Origin: Bryoerythrophyllum caledonicum
Lineage: Eukaryota; Streptophyta; Bryopsida; Pottiales; Pottiaceae
Length of the DNA: 64,000 bases
Reading direction: 5' to 3'
NCBI GenBank assembly: GCA_963971425.1
Contig: OZ020516.1
Span: 32,414,199 to 32,478,198, forward strand
Of this stretch, positions 10,620 to 21,985 are shown piece by piece; the first letter of the stretch is position 1; every line of letters begins with the position of its first letter. The notes beneath the pieces were generated by a model that was not told the DNA's origin, searched no databases, and was given only the letters and a program-made list of their open reading frames with translations. The translations under genes were made by a program, and so were the position numbers.

Positions 10620-10760
10620 TCACGGCGACGGTTTTCTGTTGGCTGGGACTACGTCGCGGGCATCGAGGTAATTAGTACGCGGATCGTGGAGGTGATCCAG
10701 TACGCTTGTGTTCCTGTCATCATCGCAGATCATTTCTTGAAGAATTACCACCATTGGCTC
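10620..10760 (+). pseudogene. Exostosin-family (GT47) glycosyltransferase fragment
   Basis: The stretch at 10659-10736 encodes a close match to the conserved core of plant exostosin-like glycosyltransferases, which act in the Golgi on cell-wall polysaccharides. It reads GIEVISTRIVEVIQYACVPV then IIADHF; the family pattern is 'G.EV.SPRIVEAI..GCVPVIIAD.F'. Ser-Pro-Arg has become Ser-Thr-Arg, and Gly before Cys has become Ala. The open frame continues to about 10900, but after the core it no longer resembles the family, and no N-terminal part is seen. It looks like one relic exon or a captured gene piece. Identity rests on about 26 residues. Confidence 0.6.
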
Positions 10761-10904
10761 ACAATTCCCTCTTCTCATGAAGAATCCGTGATCGTGATGC
10801 CGTTCCTCACAGCTTTGATGTCGAGGGTTTCACATTTCGTGGTGGCTAGGCGTGAATTGTGTCAGTTTGCTTCCCTGGACAGGCTTTTTCGTGTCGCCGG
10901 ATGA

Positions 10905-11374
10905 GGGAAGAAAGCTTCACAATCAGTGCCTAGGGTTTGTTTTTGTGTCGGTGATGGAGGAGGAATGCGGAGAAGACGATACACGTTTCAAGGAAGCTTT
11001 GATGAGATTTAGGGCTTGAAGGATGTGGATAATTTAGATTTTGTGAGAAACAATCACCAATCTCTCGGGCTTCCTCGGTGCTGACAAGGTCCGTGTGGCT
11101 CATTTCTCTCATGTCTTTAGGGTTTGCATCACGGATTTAGCTCTCCCATGTATTCAGGTTTTGTTTCATGGATTTCAGGTCTCTTTTGTATTTTGGTTTT
11201 GATTCATGGCTTTACCTTGAGTTCGATGTTTTCCTTGCCATTCATGCCTGTCTTCATTGTGATGCCTCCTTTTCTGAAGCTGTTGTTCGCTTTGTGCAGA
11301 CCACTTTGCACACTTGTGAGGTTTTCGGAAAATTCATTACCCTGCGCCAAAATCGTTGCGAGGATTTTACTCAG
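10905..11374. other. No recognisable gene
   Basis: Short overlapping open frames on both strands at 10930-11423 show no conserved motif. I see nothing else here. Confidence 0.4.
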
Positions 11375-11376
11375 TA

Positions 11377-11926
11377 CACTAAAATTGAGAATTAGTGTTC
11401 GCAACACTAATTACGAACTCTAACACTAAATGTCAACTTGAGATATAGTGTTACAACACTAAATGCCAACATGAACACTAAATACAGAGAATTGTAACTT
11501 TGGGATTTAACTAGCTTTACATATAGTGTAATGGCAAAATAATGTTTAGAAAATTAAGAATTAGAAAATATTACAAAGTTGACAAAAATTGACAAACATT
11601 GACAAAGATCATGTGATTCAAGAAATTACTAAAAATTGAATAGAAAATTTAAATAAATAAGTAATAATATAATATAAATAATAATAATATTTATATTATA
11701 ATAATATAAATAAGATTAATATTTACTATAATAATATAAATTATTTATATAATAATAATATAAATACAATAATAATAATAATAAATAAATTAAAAAAGTC
11801 AAACATGTAACTCGTGGCTCATTAATGAGCGTTACACTAAATTCCAACAAATACACAATTAGAGTAGAAAGGTCAATCGAGGTTATTACATTAAATGTAG
11901 TGTAACACTAATTCTCAATTTCAGTG
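11377..11926. mobile_element. MITE of the CACTRAAA family, TA target duplication
   Basis: A 550-base non-coding element. The left end CACTAAAATTGAGAATTAGT and the inverse of the right end CACTGAAATTGAGAATTAGT match at all but one base over about 23 bases. TA flanks both ends (11375-11376 and 11927-11928), and further AACACTAA/TTAGTGTT units lie just inside. The core (11640-11790) is almost pure A/T with TAA/ATA runs. There is no transposase. A second family member at 54427-55315 proves the TA duplication. Confidence 0.8.
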
Positions 11927-11929
11927 TAG

Positions 11930-13106
11930 TATTCTTGGAGCTCTATGCGTGCAAGTTTTACTATTGAGCTCTACTATTGAAGCAGGTTTTTTAGGGCTTT
12001 GGAGTTGATGGAGTGTTCTGAACCTATCAAGTTTTCCTTCAATCTTTTACAATGATCAAAGTTGTTAGAATTATCATGTCTTTAGTAATCCAAGTTTGTT
12101 ATAATTATCATGTCTTTTGTAGTGAAAAATCTGTCTTTGTACGATAGTACTTGGATGTGTGATTATTCTCTCTTTCACCCTTGAAGCATTTTTAGGGTTT
12201 TAGAGCCACTCTCAGTGTTTTACAAGATGGTTTATCCTCAACGCATGGAATTGCGTCAGATTTTGGGATGTTTACATCAGAATTTGGGATGTAAGAATTG
12301 ATGTATACAATAGTCACAAAAGTTAGTAGTTGTGTTGAGTCCGATTTAATGATACATGGCATTTCAAACTGAGATCATTATTGCACCTACAACCTGGTTG
12401 AGAAGTTGCAAAATGGTCATGTATTCCACATGTATAGTGTCGTATTTGATGATGAAAAGGTTCATGCATTGAAAGATGTTAGTTAAAGAATCTTCAAAGG
12501 TGTATATCTTGCTATATTTAAATACGTTTCTTGTATTCTAAAAGTAAAATATTGGAGTACAAACACTTAAGATATCTTGCAAACCTAGATAACAAGAACT
12601 ACCCTTGTCCGGTCGTGGACAACGGGTCAGTATACAGTGCAATGAAAGTGGGGAAGTCATCCAAGAAGTGACGAACTCAAGCTTACTCACCATTCTTTAA
12701 CCGTGGATCACATAAACCGGGTTGGACATTTCCTCACCGAAGAATGCAGTTGCAGACAACTCATGTTGTGGAAGTAGTTATTCTTATGGTTGCATGGTGA
12801 CTAGGCATCTCATGGACGGGGAGCGCAACAGATGTGCCATGTGGCTCATTGTAGGTGCCATGTCACAACGCGCAAAGACAACAAACAAGCGCATCCCCTG
12901 ACTCAGGTTCCATGTGGGATGCCAGGTTGTCCAAGGGGCACTAAGTGGAATTGCGGGATGGAGCGCTTGCAATAGTTTAGTGAGGACACTTAGGCGGGAA
13001 CTTGTTTGACCATTTAACTGCCCAATTACAATTTCAACATGGTAGACTATCCACATCCATGAGTCACCATTTAGGACTCTAAATATTTAATTTAATCTTA
13101 TTAATC
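11930..13106. other. AT-rich intergenic DNA, no gene recognised
   Basis: No convincing coding region. A minus-strand frame at 12784-13056 has no homology I recognise. Confidence 0.4.
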
Positions 13107-13109
13107 TAA

Positions 13110-13362
13110 GGGCCGCTTCACACCGGGCCAAGTTGAGAGGTGTCCGTCAAAATTTAAGCCCACACAATGGCAGAGGCCAAATTTTTGGGCTAAAAATCAC
13201 ATCAAATGATACAAATTAAAGGAAGTTGACGGCTTCTTGAAGGAAGTTTGAATTGGCTAATAACAGCGACCAAAGGCCAAGAGGCCAAACTTTTGCCATT
13301 TTCGCAATCTAATTCGTGGAAATCGATGGCCTCTTAACCTTAGTTTTTGTGTGTAGCAGCCC
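13110..13362. mobile_element. Tourist-like (PIF/Harbinger-type) MITE, TAA target duplication
   Basis: A 253-base element beginning GGGCCGCTTCACACC. Its right end (the inverse reads GGGCTGCTACACAC) is a degraded copy of the left. It is flanked by TAA at 13107-13109 and 13363-13365. The three-base TAA/TTA duplication and G-rich termini are typical of Tourist/PIF-Harbinger MITEs. It is related to the longer element at 24971-25488. Confidence 0.75.
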
Positions 13363-13365
13363 TAA

Positions 13366-14520
13366 CATGTGTTTGTATCAAGGTTATTGAATATATGTAT
13401 TCAAACACATGTATTATATTAACACTAACTGATAACAATAATACATGTGTTTGGATCCCAATTGCAAGTAGATGCCACACTTAAGTAAATCCGGACTTTA
13501 TGACATTTATATGAGTAAGTGGCTGGACCGGAAGATCCTCCAATGATACAGGTGTGGCAGAATATTTGCATCAAGTAGTATGGAAGTTATCAAGTGATGT
13601 AGGGTCGGGGAAAGTTATTTTGCGAGCGTAGAGTCACGAGCGAGAAGCGGCGAGCCTTCGTTCGCTTGCCCCAGAGCACACAAAGTAGAGAGTTTTAGGA
13701 TAAAATGTAAAAGTTTAGGAAACTTTAAAGTTTAAGTTTAAGGAAAAGTAAAAGTGGAGCTTTAGAATAGGGTCCTATAGCCGTGGAAATTGGACAAGAT
13801 TTGGAGATTGAAGTGTTGTTAAGATGTACTTAGTAGTCACTAGAAGTGAAATTAGAATAGAGAATGATTGATCAAATGGGTATTACTACCCTATGACCGT
13901 GGATGAATTGGGCTTTGATAAAAATGGTTCTTTGCACGAAACGAGGAGAGCAAAGTTGGATTCCAAATAGAATCTCAACTAGTTATTCATCAAGACTTAT
14001 AACTATCCAACAAATAAGAGGGATTCAAAGAGTGAGACTGTGAATTTGAATTAAGTGGAAATTTTAATCGTGAGTTCTATGGACTGAGGGACTCCAACCA
14101 TATATGTGGAACCAATATTGGTAATTAATTCATTTCCTTAAGAAGAACTCAGGTTTAGGATTATAGCTTCAATGGACATAGTGAGGGATCACAAATTGGA
14201 TTGCTATAGCAAAGATCCACATGAACTAATTTAGAGTGATTTTGAAGGTTACTCGGAGGGGAGAAACGTGTTGAGTAGTGCGAGAGTAGTGTTTATATTT
14301 TCCATAGTTGGAAAATTCTATCTGTTGTAGAGTTTGAATAGAACTATTATTGAGTTTGAATCAGATGAAGAGAAGAACTCAAAATTGACCACTCTGAAAC
14401 AATGCAGTGATGCAATTTGATCAGAACGATGACATCAAGTTAGAAATGGAGTGGCAATTCAAAGCCATTATGTCCTTCAATCAATGTCAATGTCGGCACT
14501 CTCTTGAGTGAAGTGTTGCT
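13366..14520. other. No recognisable gene
   Basis: AT-rich sequence with no open frame of interest and no clear repeat structure that I can see. Confidence 0.4.
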
Positions 14521-14599
14521 GCGCACTACAACATCCCTATTGGAACCAGTGCCAATGTTGCCACACTCTCTACAAAGGTGTTGCGTTCATTGGCAACTC

Positions 14600-16250
14600 T
14601 GACATGGATTTTAGGAACGAAGACAAAAAATGAGTTAATTGGCATAAGTGCAAAAAGTGAAAAAATGAATTCAATTTGAAGGACAAAGTTGTTCAGATTC
14701 GGTAGACAATTGTGAACACCAGACAACACTTCCATTGTCTTCTTCAAACTCGTGGGCTCGATAAATACTGAAGTAGGATGTGATAAAATGAAGCGGGAAG
14801 CAGATCTACCAGACGCCACCTTCCTCTTCAATTTCTATGTAACAAAGAAGAGGGGACTTCATTCATCATATATCAACAGTGGTGGGCTAGAGTGATGGCT
14901 CTGGGCAGTGACCGCAACAGACAAGGTAATGTGGACAAGATCAATGATACATATGTCGACACTCAATTCCACTGCTATGACGGCGTCATTGTCCACGGCA
15001 TACTTTGTTGTCATCTGAGCAATAGCAACTTGAGCAAGGAGCTTCATGCTCGCTTTGGCCTCGGCAACCACAACCTTCAACTTCATAGCAGTTTTAGCCT
15101 CTACGGCTATTTTTGCCTCCACCACTACTTTCTCTATCTTAGCCTTGTTAGCTTCAGCCGCATTTTTTTTCTCTCGTCTACCTCACAGACACCGTAGTAT
15201 CCAGCGAAGGAACCACAATCTTAGTGCCAACTTAATTGGACTAGATGCCATTTAAGAGTTTGATATCAACAATAGGGGCTTGGTTACTGGGTAGTCAAAG
15301 TATCATCCGCATTTATGCTAGTGCGAGTGGGCCCACTTCTTCGGGATGTCTTCGGGATGTTTTCGGTTATGATGGAATTATCACCATTGCAATCTAGATA
15401 ACCTTCAAAATACGCAGGCGTCGTAAACGCCGCCTTCTTTGTATACATGATGTAGAAGAAGTATTTGTATAAGACCCGGGTCATGGCCTATGAGAGTCCG
15501 AACTACAACTCTGCAATGTGGTTCTTGTATACACCCTTCACACAACTTATCCATAAATGCCAAGTACTATAACTGAACGCGCATCCGCTCCTCGTAATAT
15601 TTAATTGATGGAATCAGACTCTCTCCAAAAGCCTAAATGATGAAAGCCAATTGTTACTCCAAGTTCAAATAATGTAAAATTAAAACAAGGCCTTTACTTC
15701 AATTGAAAGCTACAGAAGAATCTCTAGTGAGGTCATATGAACTAATTTAGAATCAAAATTGTTGGAGGTATAGAAACAAACATGTGCCAACCAAGTCGCC
15801 TTCATTAGCTACTCAAAAAAGGAATGGTCTGCAAATTTTCCATTAGGGAATTTCACCAAAACGTACAAAGAATTCGGCTTCTTCCACCGCTCTAGCCACT
15901 TGGCCTTTGTGGCGAAGTCCATTGCAAAGGTTGAGAGGTATCTCAACTTTTTTGAAGACATCTTTGGCTCATCTTCGTGACTCTAGTTATGTGGCTTGAC
16001 TTATTCAACAAACTGTGGAGTATACTTAGGGTCCGCAATTGGCAGCAACTTCCTCTACATAGATGCCATCTCTTTCTTCATAATCATCACAACTTTGTTA
16101 ATCGCCTCGTGCAATTTCTCCGTTGTCCACTCAATTGACTTATCGGAAAATTGCTCTTAAAACATCTGAGTTGCATGGGAGCGATATTACCAAATTGTTT
16201 CTAAATTGACAAAGTAAAACTACATCACCAAAGGACGCAATGAAGGATGA
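14600..16250 (-). pseudogene. Decayed transposon-type reading frames, family unknown
   Basis: Several minus-strand stretches read as protein. At about 14870-15170 there is an Ala/Lys/Glu-rich, probably coiled-coil segment with repeats of VEAKIAVEAK and VVAEAKASMK. At about 15480-15640 a piece reads YYEERMRVQL-stop-YLAFMDKLCEGC. At about 15790-16160 pieces contain LERWKKPNSLYVLVKFPNGK and INKVVMIMKKEMASM. Stops and frameshifts are frequent, including TAG where Gln would fit. A long Ala/Lys coiled coil is common in accessory proteins of plant DNA transposons, but I recognise no diagnostic domain. Confidence 0.4.
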
Positions 16251-16449
16251 GAAAAAAAATACTAATGTTCTGAAATACGGTAATGGCAAGTCACAATGCA
16301 GAGGCAGGCGATATCGGCAACTTATTGACCTAAACTAGCAATTGCTTATATTAGCTACCTACAAAGCGGAGGTTGAATTTGAATGTCCGCTTACAAGTCC
16401 GCTACTTCAGCAACCCATGTAGACATTGATACCATTCCAAAAAACCCTT

Positions 16450-17760
16450 TTTTTTAGAACTTCAAAGCATATGCTGACATCTACACCCATGAAGAGGATA
16501 ACTCCAATGTTTAAAAAGGAAACCTCCAAAGAAACTGCGGACATTGGCACCTCTCTAGACGGCCCTTGTAATTTTCATTAAGGGAACCTCCAAAAGGGCA
16601 GCCGATACCAGCGCCCTTCAAGAGGACCTCTCAAATGTTTATTAGGAGAACCTCCAAAAGGGCGGCCAACATTGGCATCTCTCTAAAGGACCCCTTTAAT
16701 GTATATCAGGGAACTTCCAAAAGGAGCCAATATTGGCGCCCCTCAAGACAACTCCTTATATGTATATTAAGGAAACCTCCAAAAGGGTAGCCGACATTGG
16801 CTACCTCTAGAGTGTGCAACCACGCTATGGAAAATTTGAAAAGAATTCCGAAATGGTATCAAATTTTATCATCTAACACTTTACAAATGAGTTATCAACG
16901 GATGAAGTTTTGAAAGTCATAACTTCATCCGCACATAACTCATACATACAACATCCAATGATAAAGTATAATATCATTTCAAAATTCTCTTCAAATTATC
17001 TAGAGCGTGGTTGCACACTCATGAGGTAGCCAATGTCGGCTGCCTTTTTGGAGGTTCCTTTAATATACATTTAAGGGGTCCTCTTAAGGGGCGCCAATGT
17101 CGGCTCCTCTTTTGGAGGTTTTTTTAATAAAAAATTGAAGGAACCCACCTAAACAGATGCCAAGGTTTGCAGCCCTTCTAGAGGTTCGCTTCAAACATTG
17201 GAGGGGCCTTTTGGAGGAGTGTTGATGTCGGCATCCATTTTGAAAGTTCCCTTAATAAACATTGGAAGGGCCCTATAGTATGATTTTGTTGTCGGTACCC
17301 CTTTTGGAGATATTCTTTCTAAACATTGGAAAAGCTCTCTTAAGGGTACCGATGTCGGCACTTCTTTTGGAGGTTCCCTTTCCAAACGTTGGAGGGGCCT
17401 TCTAGAGGAATGCCGATGTTGTGCTTTGGTATGGCTTTCTAAAGTTTTGGTAATAAACATTAAAGATCATATAAAGGGGTTCTAATATTGGTGTCCCTTT
17501 TAGAGGTTCCATTTTGAATATTGGAAAGGCCCTCTGAAGCGGTGCCAATGTTAGCATCCTTTATGGAATTCCCTTTTTAAATAGTGTGATGGCCCTCTCT
17601 AGGGTTACCCATGTCGCCACCCACTTTGAAGGTTTCCTTTCTAAACATTAGAAAGGCCTCCTAGAGGAATGTTGATATCAACATCCCTTTGAAAGTTCCT
17701 TTTCTAAATATATGAAAGGCCCTTAAGAAAAGTGTCGATGTCGGAGACTTCTTCTAGAAA
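16450..17760. repeat. Foldback made of short repeats in inverted orientation
   Basis: Left of about 16830 the sequence is a run of degenerate 60-80 base units containing CTCCAAAAGGG and CCGACATTGGC; right of about 16985 the same units appear inverted (CCAATGTCGGC, CCTTTTGGAGG). The innermost arms match well: GAGTGTGCAACCACGCT at about 16811 pairs with AGCGTGGTTGCACACTC at about 17004. A spacer of roughly 170 bases separates them. The right arm (to about 17760) is longer than the left. Open frames inside it are translations of the repeat. Confidence 0.75.
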
Positions 17761-18787
17761 TTCCTTCTACCATTGGGGAAGTTTGCCATCAAGTAAGGTC
17801 AAAATTATGTGCTCGCCAACATTGGTAACGCAATCTACTTTATTACTAATTCTCCCTTTTCGTTCTACAATGACACACTGCCAACATCGGCAATGCATTT
17901 TTAAATTATTTTTTTCTATTTTTTCCATGATTTTTTAAGAATTTTCATTTCTTTGGTTTTTCTTCTATTCCTATTATAGGCCGCCGGTATCGGCTGTCTC
18001 TTCATAGTATCACTGCAGATGTCGTTTTTCTGCCAATTGAACGTAGCTGGCATCCGCAACGTTCTTGCCTACGCTCTCCCCTATATCCTATGCAAGTATC
18101 AACGCTTTCAAGAGTGTAGTCCTTAGCATTTATTGGATAGTATAATATTTCTATGAGAGCTTGTTGCAATGCGGACGTCGGCTGCCTATAAGAGCCGAGC
18201 AGAATATAGCATTCATTGTTGATGGCGTCAAATGATTATGTTTGGTTCAAGTCCCTAAGCATCACTGACATCAACCACGCTCTACTACGTCTTTCCGTGC
18301 ACTACTATAGTCACTTTTAATCCGTAGAAGTCAAGATTGAGGCATCTGAATCCGGTGAGAATTAGGAATCATATTAGGAAGATAAAAAAGATCAAGCAAT
18401 AGATTTAAAAATCAAGAGTAGGTTAAACGGTAGAGTTTTGAAGCCCGGAAGTTACAAATTTTGAAATTTGGACGGGTTTTGGACGGAACCGAACCGTAAT
18501 TTGCGGATTTGATCCGAAAATTTTGGATCTCGACGGGTTATTTTTTAGAAGGTAGGCTGGCAGGGTTTTGGGGACACGTTTAGTGCGTGTGGCCGTTTCT
18601 GAGGTTTAGAGGGTCGTGTTGACTTTGTGTGCTACTCGGATTTTTAGGATCTAGAGATATTTTCCGTACATAAGTGAAATGGTTGCAAGCCATTCACATC
18701 TTTAATCTTTATCCCCTTACCTTCACATTTGTGTGCTCCTAAGTATCTTTGGAGAGGAGTGATCCCATTAGCTAATGGATGAGTGTC
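17761..18787. other. No recognisable gene
   Basis: Scattered GTCGGC motifs suggest continuation of the neighbouring foldback family to about 18250. From 18400 the sequence has a different character and could be the long terminal repeat of an element, but I found no matching copy. Confidence 0.3.
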
Positions 18788-19373
18788 TTAGTGATGCCCA
18801 GGTGTTGTTGTAAGGAGGGTGGATTCTAGATCCGGTTTCTTTAGGATTCCGTCAATGGGTTGGAGGTTTTTCTTGTGTGTTTTCTTCTTGTGTGAGGTCA
18901 GGAGTGCTCCTTTTTTTCCCTCACTAATCCATTCATTTACTATTCCAATTAATTCTTTTATCTCAACTTCTATTTTTTTAAAATATTCTATATCATTAGG
19001 TCTAAAACGCCTATGATACTCCAATTTTTCAAGTAAGGTTCTAATTATTTGGGTTTTAGGACACTTAGAATCACACTTCCTTAATTGTTCCATCCACATG
19101 GAATAAATTTATTATTTCAAACAATTTTTATTTTATTTGATTATCTAAATTTTAATATAAGCAAAGGTAAATAACTTCCTCTCTCAAGTTCATTCCTTTA
19201 ACATCTTCATGGATATTTCTAGGATAATCTAAGATGATCAACAGTTCTCCCATCTCATTGGTACTTATCCATTGACTCAACACTCCAAGTACTTCATCTA
19301 TCCCGTCCTCGACTATTGTGGGACTCCGTTCCCACATGGTGCCGGAAGTTAACCTTAAAATCCGGCAAAACAA
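18788..19373 (-). pseudogene. AT-rich relic reading frames, unknown protein
   Basis: Two adjacent minus-strand open frames (18788-19099 and 19152-19373) encode Lys/Glu/Ile-rich, probably helical sequence, for example TQIIRTLLEKLEYHRR and EYFKKIEVEIKELIG. Codon use is A/T-heavy, unlike the GC-rich element just to the right. The first resembles the frame at 23321-23545 (TDIINDLLQKFKYP there), so both may be parts of one original unit split by the inserted element. Function unknown; a viral or transposon origin is possible. Confidence 0.35.
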
Positions 19374-19673
19374 AAAAATTTGTTAAGTAGTTACGATAGT
19401 TCGTCCTAGAATACAACCTCTAAACAGCTTGTAAGAATAAAGACGGATGGACCCGGCTGCAAACCCTAAATGAGCCTAAACCTGCTAAATGCCGAGCCGG
19501 AGTAGTTAACGGAATTCCGGGACGGTCTGTTATCCGGAACCATCATCCGGAGCTGTCACCATCAACTGTCATCATGAGCCGTACTAACGGCCAGACTACA
19601 AAAGGTCGGGGCGCGAGGGGAAACTCTTTCTTTTTGTTTCTTCTTCGCGAGTTGAGGTTCCGCTCCTGCGCGC

Positions 19674-19720
19674 TTTCTCTCTCTCTTTTTCTCTCTCTCT
19701 TTCTCTCTCTCTCTCACTCT
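19674..19720 (+). repeat. CT microsatellite
   Basis: A pyrimidine run of CT dinucleotides interrupted by T tracts, lying about 140 bases upstream of the gag-like start codon. Such tracts are common in plant 5' leaders. Confidence 0.9.
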
Positions 19721-19859
19721 TGCGATTTTCTAAACCGCTGGCCGTTAGGGTTTGGAGCTTAGACGGTTAGAACGGACGTGCGTCCGTTAGGGAGAGTTTT
19801 GGTGAGGTTGGTGCATGCAGGGACATCATTGAGAGCCTGTGAGGAAGTAGGGAGGACTC

Positions 19860-21935
19860 ATGAAGACGGTCCCTATGGCAAAGAATAAGAGAACGGATAG
19901 AGATGGGTGCGGACGGAGAGACGAAGAGCCGGCCTTTGCGCTCCCTCCCTTGACACGTGTCATTCCGGACATCCCAGTAGACCTAGACGAGTACAACCTG
20001 CTGAAGGAGAGCCTGAAGACGATGGGGTGCGAAGGTTTGCTTGAAGTCGCCTGGGGCATCCGGGAGGAAGTCTACGTCCGGGAGCTTGTAGGCACTCCGG
20101 ACGAGAAGTACAAGGAGTTGATGCGGGCCCATCCGGAGCTCTGGGGAGTTCCGGAATGGACTTAGGCATACGACTTCCGAGCCGGCCGCACCAAGGTGTT
20201 GGAACGGTGGGACAAGTTCCTGGCGGAGGAATTCGGGGGACAAGCCCACCCGAAGGAAGGTTATAACATGCAAGACCTTCTGCACCAGGATGCCCAGCTG
20301 GTGCTAGGGTTTTTAAGCCCTATTTTCCATCCGGAGAAGCCAAGGCGGGTGGTGGAAAAACAGGCATGTAATTTCCTCGGAGCACTCCGGGGGAAGATCG
20401 TTGTAGACTGGGGGACACTCATGACCGAAATGATCAACCGGCTGGTGGCTAACCTCCAGAAGGTGAAGAAATTGGCGACCCCCCTAGCTTCCTACGTGGT
20501 GCATCTCTACTGCCATCACCAACAGCTCACTCCGGCAGAGGTGAGGAGGTACGACGAAGTACTCAACCTCCAGAAGTACGGAGGTAAAGAGTCGGAGGAA
20601 GAATCCGGAGGGAATGAGCCCGTGCCGGAAGCAACAACCGTAGATATTCCGAAAGGCAGGAGGACCCAGAAGAGACCTCGGGGGAAGGAGCCAGTGCCGG
20701 AGAGTCCGGACATACGCAGCTCCTCCGCATCGTCAAGAGAAGACGAGTCCGGACCATCAGCGAAAACGAGCCGGAAGAAGAGGAGGATTGACCGGGAGGA
20801 CTCCAAGGGTCAACTGAAGCAGATGGACGATCTCAGGCGCGAGGTCGGCTGGAGAGTTGGCCTCCTTAAGGAGACCAACTACATCATCACCACCAACGTG
20901 GAACAGATCTTCCGGAGTCTCGACGTCGACCGGCTGGAGGATGCCATCAACAGGGTGGAGGAACTCTGGAGCAGGAAGACCGACACGAAGGCGCTGTATC
21001 TTCAAATCTCCACCATGTACAAGGCCAACACGGAGATGGAAGAGAAGGTAAAGCACTACCTTTAGGAGACAACTCTGGTGGTGGTGGCCCGGAAACAAGC
21101 GGAGGCAAAGGCCAATGCCTCCGCAGCTGCCTTGACGGAGAGCCGGAAGGCCCTGGAATTTCTGGTTGACGTGATCAACCGGAGCCAACTCTTCACCGAT
21201 CTGGTGGAGAAGAAGGAGAAGGTGACCAGGGCCAACATCATCTGATTTCTCCTGGACCAAGCAGAGAAGATGGGCCATACTTGGGAGCATATGAAGTTGT
21301 TGGTTGACAACATCACCCAGGTGCTTCCGGGAGACCCAACAGCACCAGCACCGGAAGGCGCCACAACCCCGGAACGGACCACGGCCCCTCCGAAACCACC
21401 ATAGGCCAAGACAACTCCAACTTTGGGTACCTCAGCGAATCCGGAGTCCCTGGACACTCCGTCACCTCGGACGCCGGCGGAGGGTATCGTACCTCCCAAC
21501 CCCAGTACAAGTGAGATCCTGAAGAAGCTGCCGGATCTGTTGTCGCCACCCAACATGCGTTTGCTCGATCCTCCGGCAGAGGACGACTTTCCAGCACCAC
21601 CGAAGTCTGTGTCCCGGAGATTGGCGCCCGGACCAATGAGTCCTTCCGAAAGCTACAGGGACTAAGTCTAGAAGACCAGGTCAGCTTCCGAGACGGAACC
21701 ATTAGCGCCTCTTATTCCAGAAGGTTCACCGGAACAGCCACCTCCACTGCCAGACTCCAGGACTCCGGTGGCTAGGGTTTCTCCAGCGACTGGACCATCG
21801 ACTGGACCATCGACCCGGAAGACCAACTTTTCGCCGGAAACGTTGAAGAAAGCAAAGGGCAAGGAACGAGCTTCGGTGGAGATCTCTCCCTCTCGTAGGA
21901 GTGGGAGAAATCGGGGGTCGGGTGCACCGACTTAG
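19860..21935 (+). pseudogene. Gag-like coiled-coil protein of the LTR-like element, copy 1
   Basis: One reading frame runs from ATG 19860 to about 21935 but is broken by stops at 20163 (TAG), 21063 (TAG), 21243 (TGA), 21402 (TAG), 21663 (TAA) and 21669 (TAG). The N-terminal half is globular, with Trp-rich blocks such as VDWGTLMTEMINRLV. It loosely recalls the 'putative plant transposon protein' region of Gypsy/TAT-type elements. The middle is acidic then basic (KTSRKKRRIDR near 20760), followed by a coiled coil and a Pro/Ser-rich tail. The 41.9-43.3 kb copy has RFLLDQ where this copy has stop-FLLDQ at 21243, showing that the TGA was Arg. No catalytic domain is seen. Confidence 0.6.
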
Positions 21936-21985
21936 GTTAGTTAGGTGTAGTCTTCTTTTTGGGGTCTAGATTGCGGATCAGCAGC

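Noticed and set aside
12784-13056. Cys-rich reading on the plus strand that looked like a zinc-binding motif
   Set aside because: It is broken by several stops and the Cys spacing matches no family I know.
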